Assembly (NCBI GenBank): GCA_964571145.1
Contig: CAZNAP010000033.1
Location: 1 to 23,127, forward strand
Length of the DNA: 23,127 nt
Reading direction: 5' to 3'
Origin: Suilimivivens sp964571145
Lineage (GTDB): Bacteria; Bacillota; Clostridia; Lachnospirales; Lachnospiraceae
Each line of letters opens with the position of its first letter. Position 1 is the first letter of the stretch. The notes under the pieces were generated by a model. It saw nothing but the letters and a program-made list of their open reading frames with translations. It was not told the origin of the DNA and did not search any database. Below are positions 1 through 6,260 of this stretch, piece by piece. Both the position numbers and the translations under genes were made by a program.

Positions 1-46
1 AGGGGGGAGTATGTATATTATTAATAACTAGTTGGGCTTGATATGG

Positions 47-799
47 TTAGTTTATGTTCAGATTGTTTAGTTTAGCTAATCGATCTTCCAGGCTTTCTAT
101 TTTCGTTTCTATGACTTCATTCGCCACACTAACAACGCCGTATTTTTCCCGTAAGTATATCCCCAAATTGCCTGTATTTTGACCGCTGTAATATGTCTCC
201 CATTTAGCAAGGTCGTCCCTCAGTTCCTGAAGTTCGTCATTGATTTTCTGAATTTCATCATTGATTTTGGTAAGTGTAAGTGGATTACCAACTATGATAA
301 CCTCTCCATATTTCTTTTTCAGCTTAAAAGAATCTATTTCGTCAAAATCCACTGAACTCCCCAGTGGAAGGTTATTTGGGTCTTTTTCCATTATTATTGA
401 TTCACCTTCATCATTTGATTCTGATGTAAAAAATGATTCCCAAGTAGCTTCCTCGTCTAAGAGTTTCTCTTCAAATATACATTTACCTTCCGAGTAGATT
501 CTTAAAAAGGTTCCCAGACCTTCTTTCGATTCTATTTTCAAAACTTTGCTTGTTCCACCAGTCTTTATTACAATTCCACCACTGGCATTTACATTCATGT
601 GCCATGCATCGGAAGCCATTTCGTCCAGCTGTTGCTGCGTAAGTGGTAGTGCATAGACTGTAAGCGGAGCCGTATTGAAGACCGGCTGGACTGTGGCTAC
701 TTGCGTATAACCAGGGGTTCCAGATTCCTCAGGTTCTGGTGGTGGTAGTTCTTCTGTTCCTCCTTGCCCTCCAGTATTATCGGCCCGTACCTCCATCAC
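47..799 (-). CDS. Putative secreted protein of unknown function, body separated from its signal peptide by a frameshift
   Basis: I do not recognise a family. As an open frame it begins at a GTG (799) directly followed by an ATG, with no convincing ribosome binding site. Just upstream, in another frame, lie a good ribosome binding site and a signal peptide (see 777-872), so this is probably the mature part of an exported protein. After the leader junction comes a low-complexity linker rich in Gly, Glu and Pro (GGQGGTEELPPPEPEESG). A polar domain of about 130 residues follows, then a charged C-terminal third of predicted coiled coil (INDEIQKINDELQELRDDLA and ESLEDRLAKLNNLN). No catalytic motif is visible. 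The joined protein would be about 274 residues. Whether it is a broken gene, a phase-variable gene or a sequencing error cannot be told from one sequence. Confidence 0.65.
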   Translation of the reverse strand: MMEVRADNTGGQGGTEELPPPEPEESGTPGYTQVATVQPVFNTAPLTVYALPLTQQQLDEMASDAWHMNVNASGGIVIKTGGTSKVLKIESKEGLGTFLRIYSEGKCIFEEKLLDEEATWESFFTSESNDEGESIIMEKDPNNLPLGSSVDFDEIDSFKLKKKYGEVIIVGNPLTLTKINDEIQKINDELQELRDDLAKWETYYSGQNTGNLGIYLREKYGVVSVANEVIETKIESLEDRLAKLNNLNIN

Positions 800-872
800 C
801 CCCCACAGGGTTCACCAACATTGCACACATTACGGCCATAGCCATGATTGCTTTCATTTTGTTTGTTCTCAT
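777..872 (-). other. Out-of-frame signal-peptide leader of the 47-799 gene
   Basis: An ATG at 872 follows a good ribosome binding site (AGAGGAAAGAAC before ATG). It encodes MRTNKMKAIMAMAVMCAML, a classic positively charged start plus hydrophobic core. The frame then crosses six consecutive G residues (minus strand; C at 799-804 on the plus strand) and stops at TAA 777-779 after 31 codons. Removing one G puts the leader in frame with the 47-799 body, giving a junction NPVGVMEVRADNTGG with a plausible signal-peptidase site after VRA. The match of signal peptide, ribosome binding site and mature domain makes a shared origin very likely. Confidence 0.7.
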
Positions 873-962
873 GTTCTTTCCTCTAATTACCACTTTTGAG
901 ACCAAAGAATCCCCCTTAAGCTCTGACCTTGTAGAAAAAATGATTCAACACTATTTCTTATA

Positions 963-1049
963 GGGTACCTGTCTGTTTTACTCTTCCACGACCCCTGTCT
1001 GTTTTTACTCTTCTGGGGTACCTGCTTGTTTTCACTCTTCCACGACCCC
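963..1049. repeat. Three tandem partial copies of a GGTACCTG...ACTCTTCCACGACCCC repeat
   Basis: Two near-complete units (963-995 and 1015-1049) share GGTACCTG, then a TGTTTT-type stretch, then ACTCTTCCACGACCCC. Between them lies a partial unit (about 995-1014) with CTGTCTGTTTTTACTCTTC. The start of the unit, AGGTACCTGTCC, recurs at 7098-7109. No ORF fits this segment. Such short intergenic units resemble REP-like or transposon-scar repeats, but no transposase is in the window. Confidence 0.6.
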
Positions 1050-1143
1050 ACAAATCCAATTAGGCGGGGTCTCAGACTGCAATTCTTCTCTCTGTACCCT
1101 TATCACATGAATATCCTCACATATCAGTGCCTTTACAGTGTCT

Positions 1144-1182
1144 ACGGGGTATTGGGAAACTATTTATATGTATATACCCCGT
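1144..1182 (-). terminator. Inverted repeat downstream of spoVAB, possible weak terminator
   Basis: The 9-base arms ACGGGGTAT (1144-1152) and ATACCCCGT (1174-1182) are perfectly complementary with a 21-base loop. It lies 80 bases beyond the spoVAB stop. There is no U run after it on either strand, so a terminator role is only possible. It abuts the 23-base tandem repeat and may instead belong to that element. Confidence 0.3.
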
Positions 1183-1183
1183 G

Positions 1184-1260
1184 GGGAAACTGTAGCACAT
1201 GCCGCAGGGAAACTGTGGCACATGCCACGGAAGCTTGTAATAGGTGGCACATGCCGCAGT
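1184..1260. repeat. 23-base tandem repeat with embedded palindrome
   Basis: Two adjacent 23-base units at 1184-1206 and 1207-1229 read GGGAAACTGTRGCACATGCC plus three bases. A third, partial copy (GTGGCACATGCCGCAG) lies at 1244-1259, and the head GGGAAACT also occurs at 1154-1161. The second unit contains the perfect palindrome GTGGCACATGCCAC (1215-1228). The rest of the 873-1262 spacer holds only this, the 963-1049 repeat and the inverted repeat at 1144-1182. I see no RNA gene or ORF there. Confidence 0.65.
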
Positions 1261-1262
1261 GC

Positions 1263-1757
1263 TTACCCGCCGGATTGAAATATCCCATTTGCAAAATAAA
1301 TCAAACTCCCCACCAGCTTGCCAAGCGCCGCTGCAGTAATCATCACCCCAAGACCATGACGAAAGCCAATTCTTCTTGCAAAAATTGGAATAGAATTCAA
1401 CATTTCGGCTATTGCCAAAGCAAGGCAGCCGACAAACATACCTGCAAAAATACCGCCTATGACCAAGAAAATATTTCCAACGTAACTCCATATGGTTTCT
1501 GTTGCCCCTCCGAACAACTGCATCTTTCGTACCCACTCTCCTATTTGGCAATAGTCTGTAAACACACTGACCAAACCGCCAATAAGCGTTCCGAAAATAA
1601 CAGCCTCCTCCAACACAAACACTTTTCTTGCCACATGCATTTTGCCTGCGAATCTGGGAATCAAACCCACAGAAGCTAATACTGTGAAAACCCCTGCAGA
1701 AGCTAACAATCCAAAACTCATACCACAAATTGCCAATAGAAGCAGTTTAAGAAACAT
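1263..1757 (-). CDS. spoVAB: Stage V sporulation protein AB (SpoVAB)
   Basis: This is a 164-residue integral membrane protein with four or more hydrophobic segments (for example MFLKLLLLAICGMSFGLLAS and NIFLVIGGIFAGMFVGCLA). It matches the SpoVAB family, which works with other SpoVA proteins in dipicolinic acid handling in the forespore inner membrane. The family is typically about 140 residues, so this copy is slightly long. I place the start at ATG 1757, preceded by GGGAGG with 12 bases spacing. An upstream in-frame ATG at 1790 would lie deeper in spoVAA. The gene overlaps the end of spoVAA by 11 bases, indicating translational coupling. The usual downstream genes spoVAC-spoVAF are not here. 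Identification rests on the SpoVAA neighbour plus the recognisable sequence, and is fairly secure. Confidence 0.82.
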   Translation of the reverse strand: MFLKLLLLAICGMSFGLLASAGVFTVLASVGLIPRFAGKMHVARKVFVLEEAVIFGTLIGGLVSVFTDYCQIGEWVRKMQLFGGATETIWSYVGNIFLVIGGIFAGMFVGCLALAIAEMLNSIPIFARRIGFRHGLGVMITAAALGKLVGSLIYFANGIFQSGG

Positions 1758-2388
1758 CAATGGATTTGCCCTCCCTGTCTGCCGTCTCAATTAACGCCTT
1801 ATTTACATCAGATTCATAACTCGACATTTCTACTTCGATTGGGGTCGGGTCCTTGGTTATACGCCTGCCACCAATATGGTTAAAAAAGAGAATAATCCCC
1901 AGTGCCAATCCAACAGAATAAGCCACTTCCAAGATGCCATATCCGTTTGCAGGATAACCCATTACCAACTCAAAAATCTGTGAAAAAATATCATTAATAC
2001 TGATATCATTATGAAATGCCATAATCGTAAAACCGGTTCCAAAGAAACTGATTCCAGCCACAAAAACCAGCTTGAGCCATTGCAAAAATCCTTTGTGCTG
2101 ATTCACATTCACCAGTTCCACCAGAGTTGCATTTTCTCCCAGACTTTCAACTGATACGCCGGGACACTCCTTTTCCAAAAGTTCAATTACTTTCAGAATG
2201 CTGATGACCTGTCGCTTTCTTTGATTCTCATCAAATTTGTAAATTCGTAATGCTTTTGCTCTGGTGCATATATTTTTATCAGCACAATAAACGGAGGCAA
2301 TATCCTTCACACATACGTGTGCTTCCATTACCTCCGCATTTTGCTCCGCTTTTAAATAAATAATTGGTTCCGCCATCCTAATAACCAT
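1747..2388 (-). CDS. spoVAA: Stage V sporulation protein AA (SpoVAA)
   Basis: This protein of about 213 residues has a soluble N-terminal half (roughly 1-110, beginning MAEPIIYLKAEQNAEV) and two to three membrane segments in the second half (LKLVFVAGISFFGTGFTIMA and GILEVAYSVGLALGIILFF). That is the SpoVAA architecture. SpoVAA is part of the forespore SpoVA complex needed for dipicolinic acid uptake. Two starts are possible: ATG 2388 or ATG 2376. The second (MAEPIIY) looks more native, with AAAGG upstream. Upstream, at 2429-2457, is a candidate sigma-G/F promoter. A small GCAGG-TTG-CCTGC hairpin (2396-2408) sits in the leader. The gene is coupled to spoVAB by an 11-base overlap. Confidence 0.85.
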   Translation of the reverse strand: MVIRMAEPIIYLKAEQNAEVMEAHVCVKDIASVYCADKNICTRAKALRIYKFDENQRKRQVISILKVIELLEKECPGVSVESLGENATLVELVNVNQHKGFLQWLKLVFVAGISFFGTGFTIMAFHNDISINDIFSQIFELVMGYPANGYGILEVAYSVGLALGIILFFNHIGGRRITKDPTPIEVEMSSYESDVNKALIETADREGKSIDVS

Positions 2389-2428
2389 GCCTTTCGCAGG
2401 TTGCCTGCATTAATCATCATTTACAGGT

Positions 2429-2457
2429 TAGTATGGACTTTTTTATCATTTTAATAC
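2429..2457 (-). promoter_or_regulatory. Candidate forespore (sigma-G/F type) promoter of spoVAA-spoVAB
   Basis: On the minus strand, a -10 CATACTA (2429-2435) fits the sigma-G consensus CATNHTA. A -35-like GTATT (2453-2457) lies 17 bases upstream, matching the GHATR class apart from the second and last bases. It sits 41 bases before the first ATG of spoVAA, where a forespore promoter is expected because spoVA operons are sigma-G dependent in Bacillus. The -10 match is the strong part. Confidence 0.45.
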
Positions 2458-2472
2458 CTATATTCTGTTCAG

Positions 2473-2512
2473 CCTATTTCTACCTATTTTTATCTATCTC
2501 TACCTATTCCAA
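2473..2512. repeat. 10-base tandem repeat, four units
   Basis: CCTATTTCTA, CCTATTTTTA, TCTATCTCTA and CCTATTCCAA follow one another with a strict 10-base period. The last unit overlaps the stop codon of the endonuclease-family gene. It fills the spacer between that gene and the spoVAA promoter. Confidence 0.6.
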
Positions 2513-3583
2513 CATAAATTCCATTAGAACCGGATCATGATCCGAAAATTCGTATCTCCAGTCCATGTTTTGATAAAAATTCACGTTTACATTATCTGAA
2601 ACGATGAACCCATCTACTGTCACGGTAAAGGTAACACCCTCTTGATAAGGCATATTTGCATTTCTGCAACTATTGTGAGCAATATCGTTTTGATTTGCAA
2701 ACGCATCTATGGCGAGCCTAAATCCTTCCGGCAAACTCTCTCGAGGAAAAGGTGCTGCCCATTCCGGTACATTTGTGTCGCCGTCTTTCTTTAAATTATG
2801 ATTATAATCACCACCACAAATCACATAATTGCCTTGTGCATATTCTTGCTTCATGTTTTCAAAAAGAGTTGCCAATTGCGCTTCTCTGATGTTCTCGCCC
2901 CCACTAAAGGCGGTTAAATGTACGTTATAGATACAAAGAGTCTTTCCGTTTGTCATGGGAATTCGGGAAATGGAGTAGCATCTATCCAAATCAGTCAGTT
3001 TCACAATGTTTTCTGATACCGGTAAGCTTCTTCTCATAGAATCCATAATTTCAACTCTTGAATAAGTTGCAAGCCCTGCCTTATTCGTTCCGTGTGGTTG
3101 CCAAGGCGGAACCATGAGAAACGGTGCATCATAATTCTGTGCATAATTATAGTAATAACCCTTTAAAAACTGATTCATCAATTCTACTTCATTTATATGA
3201 TAGGACCGAGTTCCGTCCACATCGATTTCCTGCAACAACACAAATTCGGGATTTACGGTATTAATGATTTCACCGATTCCGCATACGGCAGCCGTTACAC
3301 TCTCGGCATCTTTACCCCAGGAAGATTTACCTCCATCCATAAAGAAACTATAATCCGGCCTATACGCACCAAACCCAATATTATAAGTCATAATCCAGTA
3401 GGGCGTTTTGGTTTCTAGCGGCTTATCATCCTCAAAGTAAGAGTTTTCACCGTTTCGTGTCACTTCCAAAGTTAAATTATCCGGCAAACGATAATACGCC
3501 TGAAAAACATAAATCATATAGGCTCCAATAATTACCAATAATGCCACTATAATAAGAACAATTCTCTTTACCCATTTTTTCAA
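2504..3583 (-). CDS. Membrane-anchored endonuclease/exonuclease/phosphatase family protein
   Basis: This is a metal-dependent phosphoesterase-fold protein of the EEP superfamily (DNase I/exonuclease III/sphingomyelinase-like). Visible motifs in order are WIMTYNIGFG (the Asn of motif 1), FVLLQEID (the metal-binding Glu), ICGGDYNHN (the Asp/Asn pair) and the C-terminal SDHDPVLMEF (the Asp-His pair). Together these are the complete EEP active site. The N-terminus is a signal anchor (KKWVKRIVLIIVALLVIIGA), so the domain is probably outside the membrane. I choose TTG 3583 because AGAGG lies 8 bases before it, and the product then begins MKKWVKR. ATG codons at 3601 and 3616 give 6-11 more residues but have no such site. 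The substrate is unknown; nucleic acid, phospholipid headgroup or inositol phosphate are all possible. Confidence 0.85.
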   Translation of the reverse strand: MKKWVKRIVLIIVALLVIIGAYMIYVFQAYYRLPDNLTLEVTRNGENSYFEDDKPLETKTPYWIMTYNIGFGAYRPDYSFFMDGGKSSWGKDAESVTAAVCGIGEIINTVNPEFVLLQEIDVDGTRSYHINEVELMNQFLKGYYYNYAQNYDAPFLMVPPWQPHGTNKAGLATYSRVEIMDSMRRSLPVSENIVKLTDLDRCYSISRIPMTNGKTLCIYNVHLTAFSGGENIREAQLATLFENMKQEYAQGNYVICGGDYNHNLKKDGDTNVPEWAAPFPRESLPEGFRLAIDAFANQNDIAHNSCRNANMPYQEGVTFTVTVDGFIVSDNVNVNFYQNMDWRYEFSDHDPVLMEFMLE

Positions 3584-3631
3584 AATGACAACCTCTTTCA
3601 TGAATATATTTATCATATTTTCACGTTCTGA

Positions 3632-3649
3632 TTAGCACCGAGTGACTAA
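3632..3649. repeat. Dispersed palindrome, copy 1 (TTAGCACCGAGTGACTAA)
   Basis: This copy is identical to the reverse complement of the perfect palindrome at 11186-11204 except for one missing base. It lies between the small membrane protein gene and the endonuclease-family gene. See also 12664-12681. Confidence 0.5.
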
Positions 3650-3705
3650 GAAACTACTGTTTTCATTATAAACGAAAGCATATGAATACGCAACTTGCTG
3701 TTTTT

Positions 3706-3948
3706 CTAGATTGCACATGCTCGTAATGGATTAAGTAATGTACCTGCCAGCTTAAAGCATGCTAGCCCAAGTGGGATTAACAAGAGTGTGCAACAAAGTG
3801 CGACTCCTACAGCAGCACAAATGAGTGCACAAGGAATACAAAAAATTAATTTCAGTACCAGCTTCAGTACACCACCCGTTAAGCGAAAGCAAAAAGCCAG
3901 AGCCATGCAAACAATCATTAGAACAAAGATTACCAATACTGTTACCAT
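3706..3948 (-). CDS. Small hydrophobic membrane protein, last gene of the PadR operon
   Basis: An 80-residue, almost wholly hydrophobic protein with two or three predicted membrane helices (MVTVLVIFVLMIVCMALAFC, then LVLKLIFCIPCALICAAVG, then CCTLLLIPLGLACFKLAG). It has six Cys residues. I recognise no family. An AAAGGAGG site precedes ATG 3948, and the gene begins 15 bases after the DUF4097 gene, so it is very probably co-transcribed with the PadR-DUF1700-DUF4097 set. A role in membrane sensing or anchoring alongside its neighbours is only inferred from position. Confidence 0.7.
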   Translation of the reverse strand: MVTVLVIFVLMIVCMALAFCFRLTGGVLKLVLKLIFCIPCALICAAVGVALCCTLLLIPLGLACFKLAGTLLNPLRACAI

Positions 3949-3963
3949 ATCCTTTTTCCTCCT

Positions 3964-4938
3964 TTAATCGTCAAATTCAATATCAATATTACCCATACTA
4001 CAAGTAATGCTATAAGTACTGTCTGCACCATTATCAATATTCTTCTCTGCTGAAATCGCCGTAGCTTCGAAACCGTCCATTGAAATATTGCCGGCTGCAC
4101 ATTCTATCTTATAATTATGGTCCGACTGTTTTCCGTCTAAATCCAGTTCCATATTCCCCATATCACATTCAGCACTTAAATTGCCACTGATATTCCCAGC
4201 AAAAACACATTCTCCCATACTCACTGTGAGAGTTGCATTATTCACGAATACTTCTTCTGCATCCATACTTCCGGCTCCGATTTCTGCTGAAAAGTCATTT
4301 ACATTCATCTTTTCCAAATCAATTTCGCCGGCACCCAGACTAATGTCAAAATCTTTAGCATCTACGTTGGAAACCTTCATAATACCCGCTCCGATTTCTG
4401 TAGAAATACTGTCAAAATCAATATCAGCAGGAAGCTTCAGTGTAATCTTGTTATCTGCTTCATTGATATGTATCATATTTACATTTATATTTTTGAAGCC
4501 TTCCACATGAAGAGTATCTCCGTCTACGCGATAATCACAGGTTCCAACTCCTCGGAATGTAATATCTATGATTCCATCCGCAATATCCTTTTCTTCTATA
4601 ATAAAGGTGCCTGCGCCCAATGAAAGTGCAAGATTCTTAACTTCATCTGCGGGTATCTGAACCTGTGCATCATCGTTGAATACTTCATCATTAATTGTCA
4701 AATCAGATTTTAGTCCATCTGAATAATCATCATCCCAGCCGATAAAAAATTTGCCGTTTCCTAAATCAATATTTACACGATCAAGAGCATCATTCAACAC
4801 ATGAAATTTTTCATTCATAAACTCTTTATCAGTGAGAATTTTTTTGCCTCCAAAGAACACACTTATGAGGCATAAAATAAATCCGACAGCAAACAAAACA
4901 CCTGCTGTTATTAAACTGCCTTTTGCAAATTTTCCCAT
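3964..4938 (-). CDS. DUF4097 family beta-strand repeat protein, membrane-anchored
   Basis: This 324-residue protein has one N-terminal membrane helix (SLITAGVLFAVGFILCLISV) followed by a long beta-helix-like region. Short strands repeat with the pattern ISTEIGAG, FDISLGAGEIDL, FSAEIGAGSMDA and LSAECDMGNMEL. The recurring GAG/MGN turns are typical of DUF4097 adhesin-like domains. Its molecular role is not established. It commonly accompanies PadR and DUF1700 genes in Firmicutes and is thought to take part in envelope-related functions. A strong AAGGAGGTG site precedes ATG 4938, and that ATG overlaps the stop of the DUF1700 gene (TAATG), so the two are translationally coupled. Confidence 0.85.
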   Translation of the reverse strand: MGKFAKGSLITAGVLFAVGFILCLISVFFGGKKILTDKEFMNEKFHVLNDALDRVNIDLGNGKFFIGWDDDYSDGLKSDLTINDEVFNDDAQVQIPADEVKNLALSLGAGTFIIEEKDIADGIIDITFRGVGTCDYRVDGDTLHVEGFKNINVNMIHINEADNKITLKLPADIDFDSISTEIGAGIMKVSNVDAKDFDISLGAGEIDLEKMNVNDFSAEIGAGSMDAEEVFVNNATLTVSMGECVFAGNISGNLSAECDMGNMELDLDGKQSDHNYKIECAAGNISMDGFEATAISAEKNIDNGADSTYSITCSMGNIDIEFDD

Positions 4939-5672
4939 TATTTTGCACCTCCTTTTTTACCAAACAGTTTACTGAAAATATATCCTATTCCCTGGAAAAT
5001 AGCCGGGATACATTTTCCTGCTATAAAGAACGTAAGAAGCATAAATAAAATTCCCAGACTTGCGCACAAACAACCGCTTCCAATCAGTGCGATTCCTGCC
5101 AACGGACTTCCGAACAAACAGCCAAAGCCGGTAATTACCAGAAGAACTGCCGAAATGTACAGTGCAATAAAGGCCAATCCAAAACCAAGAACCAGACTGA
5201 GTGCACCTACAATAATGCTAAAAATAAATGCAATAGCAGAAACTGCCAGCCCAAAGATAACCGGTGATAAAAATACACAGCCAACAACCATCAGAATAAT
5301 CGCCCATGTTGGCAACCCATCTTTTTTCTCTGTTTGCGATAAATCGTTAGTTCCGTTTTGCTGATGTTCGTCTTGTTGGTTGTCAGTGCTATTCTCAAGT
5401 GGTCTTTGTATGATTTCATTTTGTGTAGAAGTTGTACTATCCTTAAATCCAGTTTCGGTAAATACGCCGGAACTTGCATTTTCACTTAAGCCTTCCTTCA
5501 CTGTTTTCGCCACCTGTTCAGGTGAACCAAGTGCCTGCATTACTTCCTGCTCATTCTCCTTGCCGGCATCGTTAAAATAATCATTATAATATTGAAGCGC
5601 TTCCTCACGCTCACTGGGTGAGATATCAGAAAGTAATTCTTCCAATTGCCTCATAAATTCCCATCTACTCAT
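4938..5672 (-). CDS. DUF1700 (HAAS-type) membrane protein
   Basis: Residues 1-70 form the helical DUF1700/HAAS domain (MSRWEFMRQLEELLSDISPS, YYNDYFNDAGKENEQEVMQALGSPEQVA), a small domain usually found beside PadR regulators. A Gln/Asn/Ser-rich linker follows (about 75-120). Then come several transmembrane helices (LPTWAIILMVVGCVFLSPVI onward) and a short basic tail ending FGKKGGAK. The gene starts inside the end of the PadR gene (ATGAGTAG, 8-base overlap) and its stop overlaps the DUF4097 start. The tight packing suggests one functional module in which the PadR protein controls its own operon and the membrane proteins act together. The signal it answers is unknown. Confidence 0.85.
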   Translation of the reverse strand: MSRWEFMRQLEELLSDISPSEREEALQYYNDYFNDAGKENEQEVMQALGSPEQVAKTVKEGLSENASSGVFTETGFKDSTTSTQNEIIQRPLENSTDNQQDEHQQNGTNDLSQTEKKDGLPTWAIILMVVGCVFLSPVIFGLAVSAIAFIFSIIVGALSLVLGFGLAFIALYISAVLLVITGFGCLFGSPLAGIALIGSGCLCASLGILFMLLTFFIAGKCIPAIFQGIGYIFSKLFGKKGGAK

Positions 5673-5991
5673 TGTCTATTCCTCCCTCGAATATACTGTT
5701 AATCTTAGCAGAGTATTTTCTCCACTCGCTTTCGTACAGATTACATTGTAAACGACCTTTTTCTGTTGTCTTATAATATCTTCTATTTCTTCCCGCACAC
5801 TCTTTGTCATAAACTTCCAAACATTCATCCTTCTGTAGTCTACGCAGAACCGGATATAAAGTTGATTCCGACAGTTCAATGACGAGCCTGACATCTTGCG
5901 TAATTTTATATCCATACGCTCCTTCCGGCTCTCTGGATACTACTGCCAGTACAATGGCATCCAGCAGTGCTGCTCCTGTATTAAAAACCAT
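5665..5991 (-). CDS. PadR family transcriptional regulator
   Basis: This 108-residue protein has a winged helix of the PadR type: LLDAIVLAVVSREPEGAYGY leads into the recognition region ELSESTLYPVLRRLQKDECL and the wing NRRYYKTTEKG. It is a small one-domain (PadR-s2-like) member with a short C-terminal dimerisation helix. I choose ATG 5991 because AAAGGAG lies 8 bases upstream. An ATG at 6015 has no such site. It is the first gene of a four-gene operon. Two near-identical inverted repeats at 6094-6115 and 6130-6151 lie upstream, the second overlapping the promoter, which fits autorepression. Confidence 0.9.
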   Translation of the reverse strand: MVFNTGAALLDAIVLAVVSREPEGAYGYKITQDVRLVIELSESTLYPVLRRLQKDECLEVYDKECAGRNRRYYKTTEKGRLQCNLYESEWRKYSAKINSIFEGGIDNE

Positions 5992-6093
5992 AGTCGCTTC
6001 TCCTTTCTCTGTCATTCCATGCTGATCAATATAATTCTATAGCACAAAGTAATTCATTAAATAAAATAATCATTTAATATTATTAAGTTCTAT

Positions 6094-6115
6094 AATATTA
6101 TACGTCGTATAGTAT
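6094..6115. promoter_or_regulatory. Probable PadR operator A
   Basis: This is a 22-base imperfect inverted repeat. Its minus-strand half-sites ATACTATAC and GTATAATAT are separated by a short centre (GAC). It is identical to operator B apart from the two central bases, and the centres are 36 bases apart. It lies downstream of the promoter and about 100 bases before the PadR start. Confidence 0.65.
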
Positions 6116-6129
6116 TGTTGTTGATATCG

Positions 6130-6161
6130 ATACTATACGCTGTATAATATTGTTTTGTCAA
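6130..6161 (-). promoter_or_regulatory. PadR operon promoter overlapped by operator B
   Basis: On the minus strand a -35 TTGACA (6156-6161) and -10 TATAGT (6132-6137) are separated by 18 bases. This is a good sigma-A promoter. Operator B (6130-6151) covers the -10 and most of the spacer. It has half-sites of the TATAC/GTATA type, as in operator A. Binding there would block RNA polymerase. Confidence 0.65.
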
Positions 6162-6182
6162 TAGGTTTTTAAAAAATTTTGC

Positions 6183-6214
6183 AAAAAAAGAGAAAATCCG
6201 AAGATTTTCTCTTT
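6183..6214 (-). terminator. Rho-independent terminator of the CAP lipoprotein gene
   Basis: On the minus strand a 12-base perfect stem (AAAGAGAAAATC / GATTTTCTCTTT) closes a TTCG tetraloop, and the 3' arm runs into seven T residues. It follows the stop of the gene at 6261 by about 47 bases. Confidence 0.85.
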
Positions 6215-6260
6215 CATATCATCCTATCCTATGGTTCTTAAACCAGGTAAATATTTGGTG

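Noticed and set aside
1144..1182. Strong terminator for spoVAB
   Set aside because: The loop is 21 bases and no U run follows, so I list it only as a weak possibility.
1184..1260. Possible CRISPR array
   Set aside because: Units are directly adjacent without spacers, there are only two to three copies, and no cas genes are present.
1026..1679. Plus-strand open frame of 217 codons
   Set aside because: It is the antisense of spoVAB and the repeat region, has unusual Cys/His-rich composition and no ribosome binding site.
1117..1728. Minus-strand open frame of 203 codons overlapping spoVAB
   Set aside because: It is a shifted frame of spoVAB with Cys/Arg-rich nonsense composition and no start signal.
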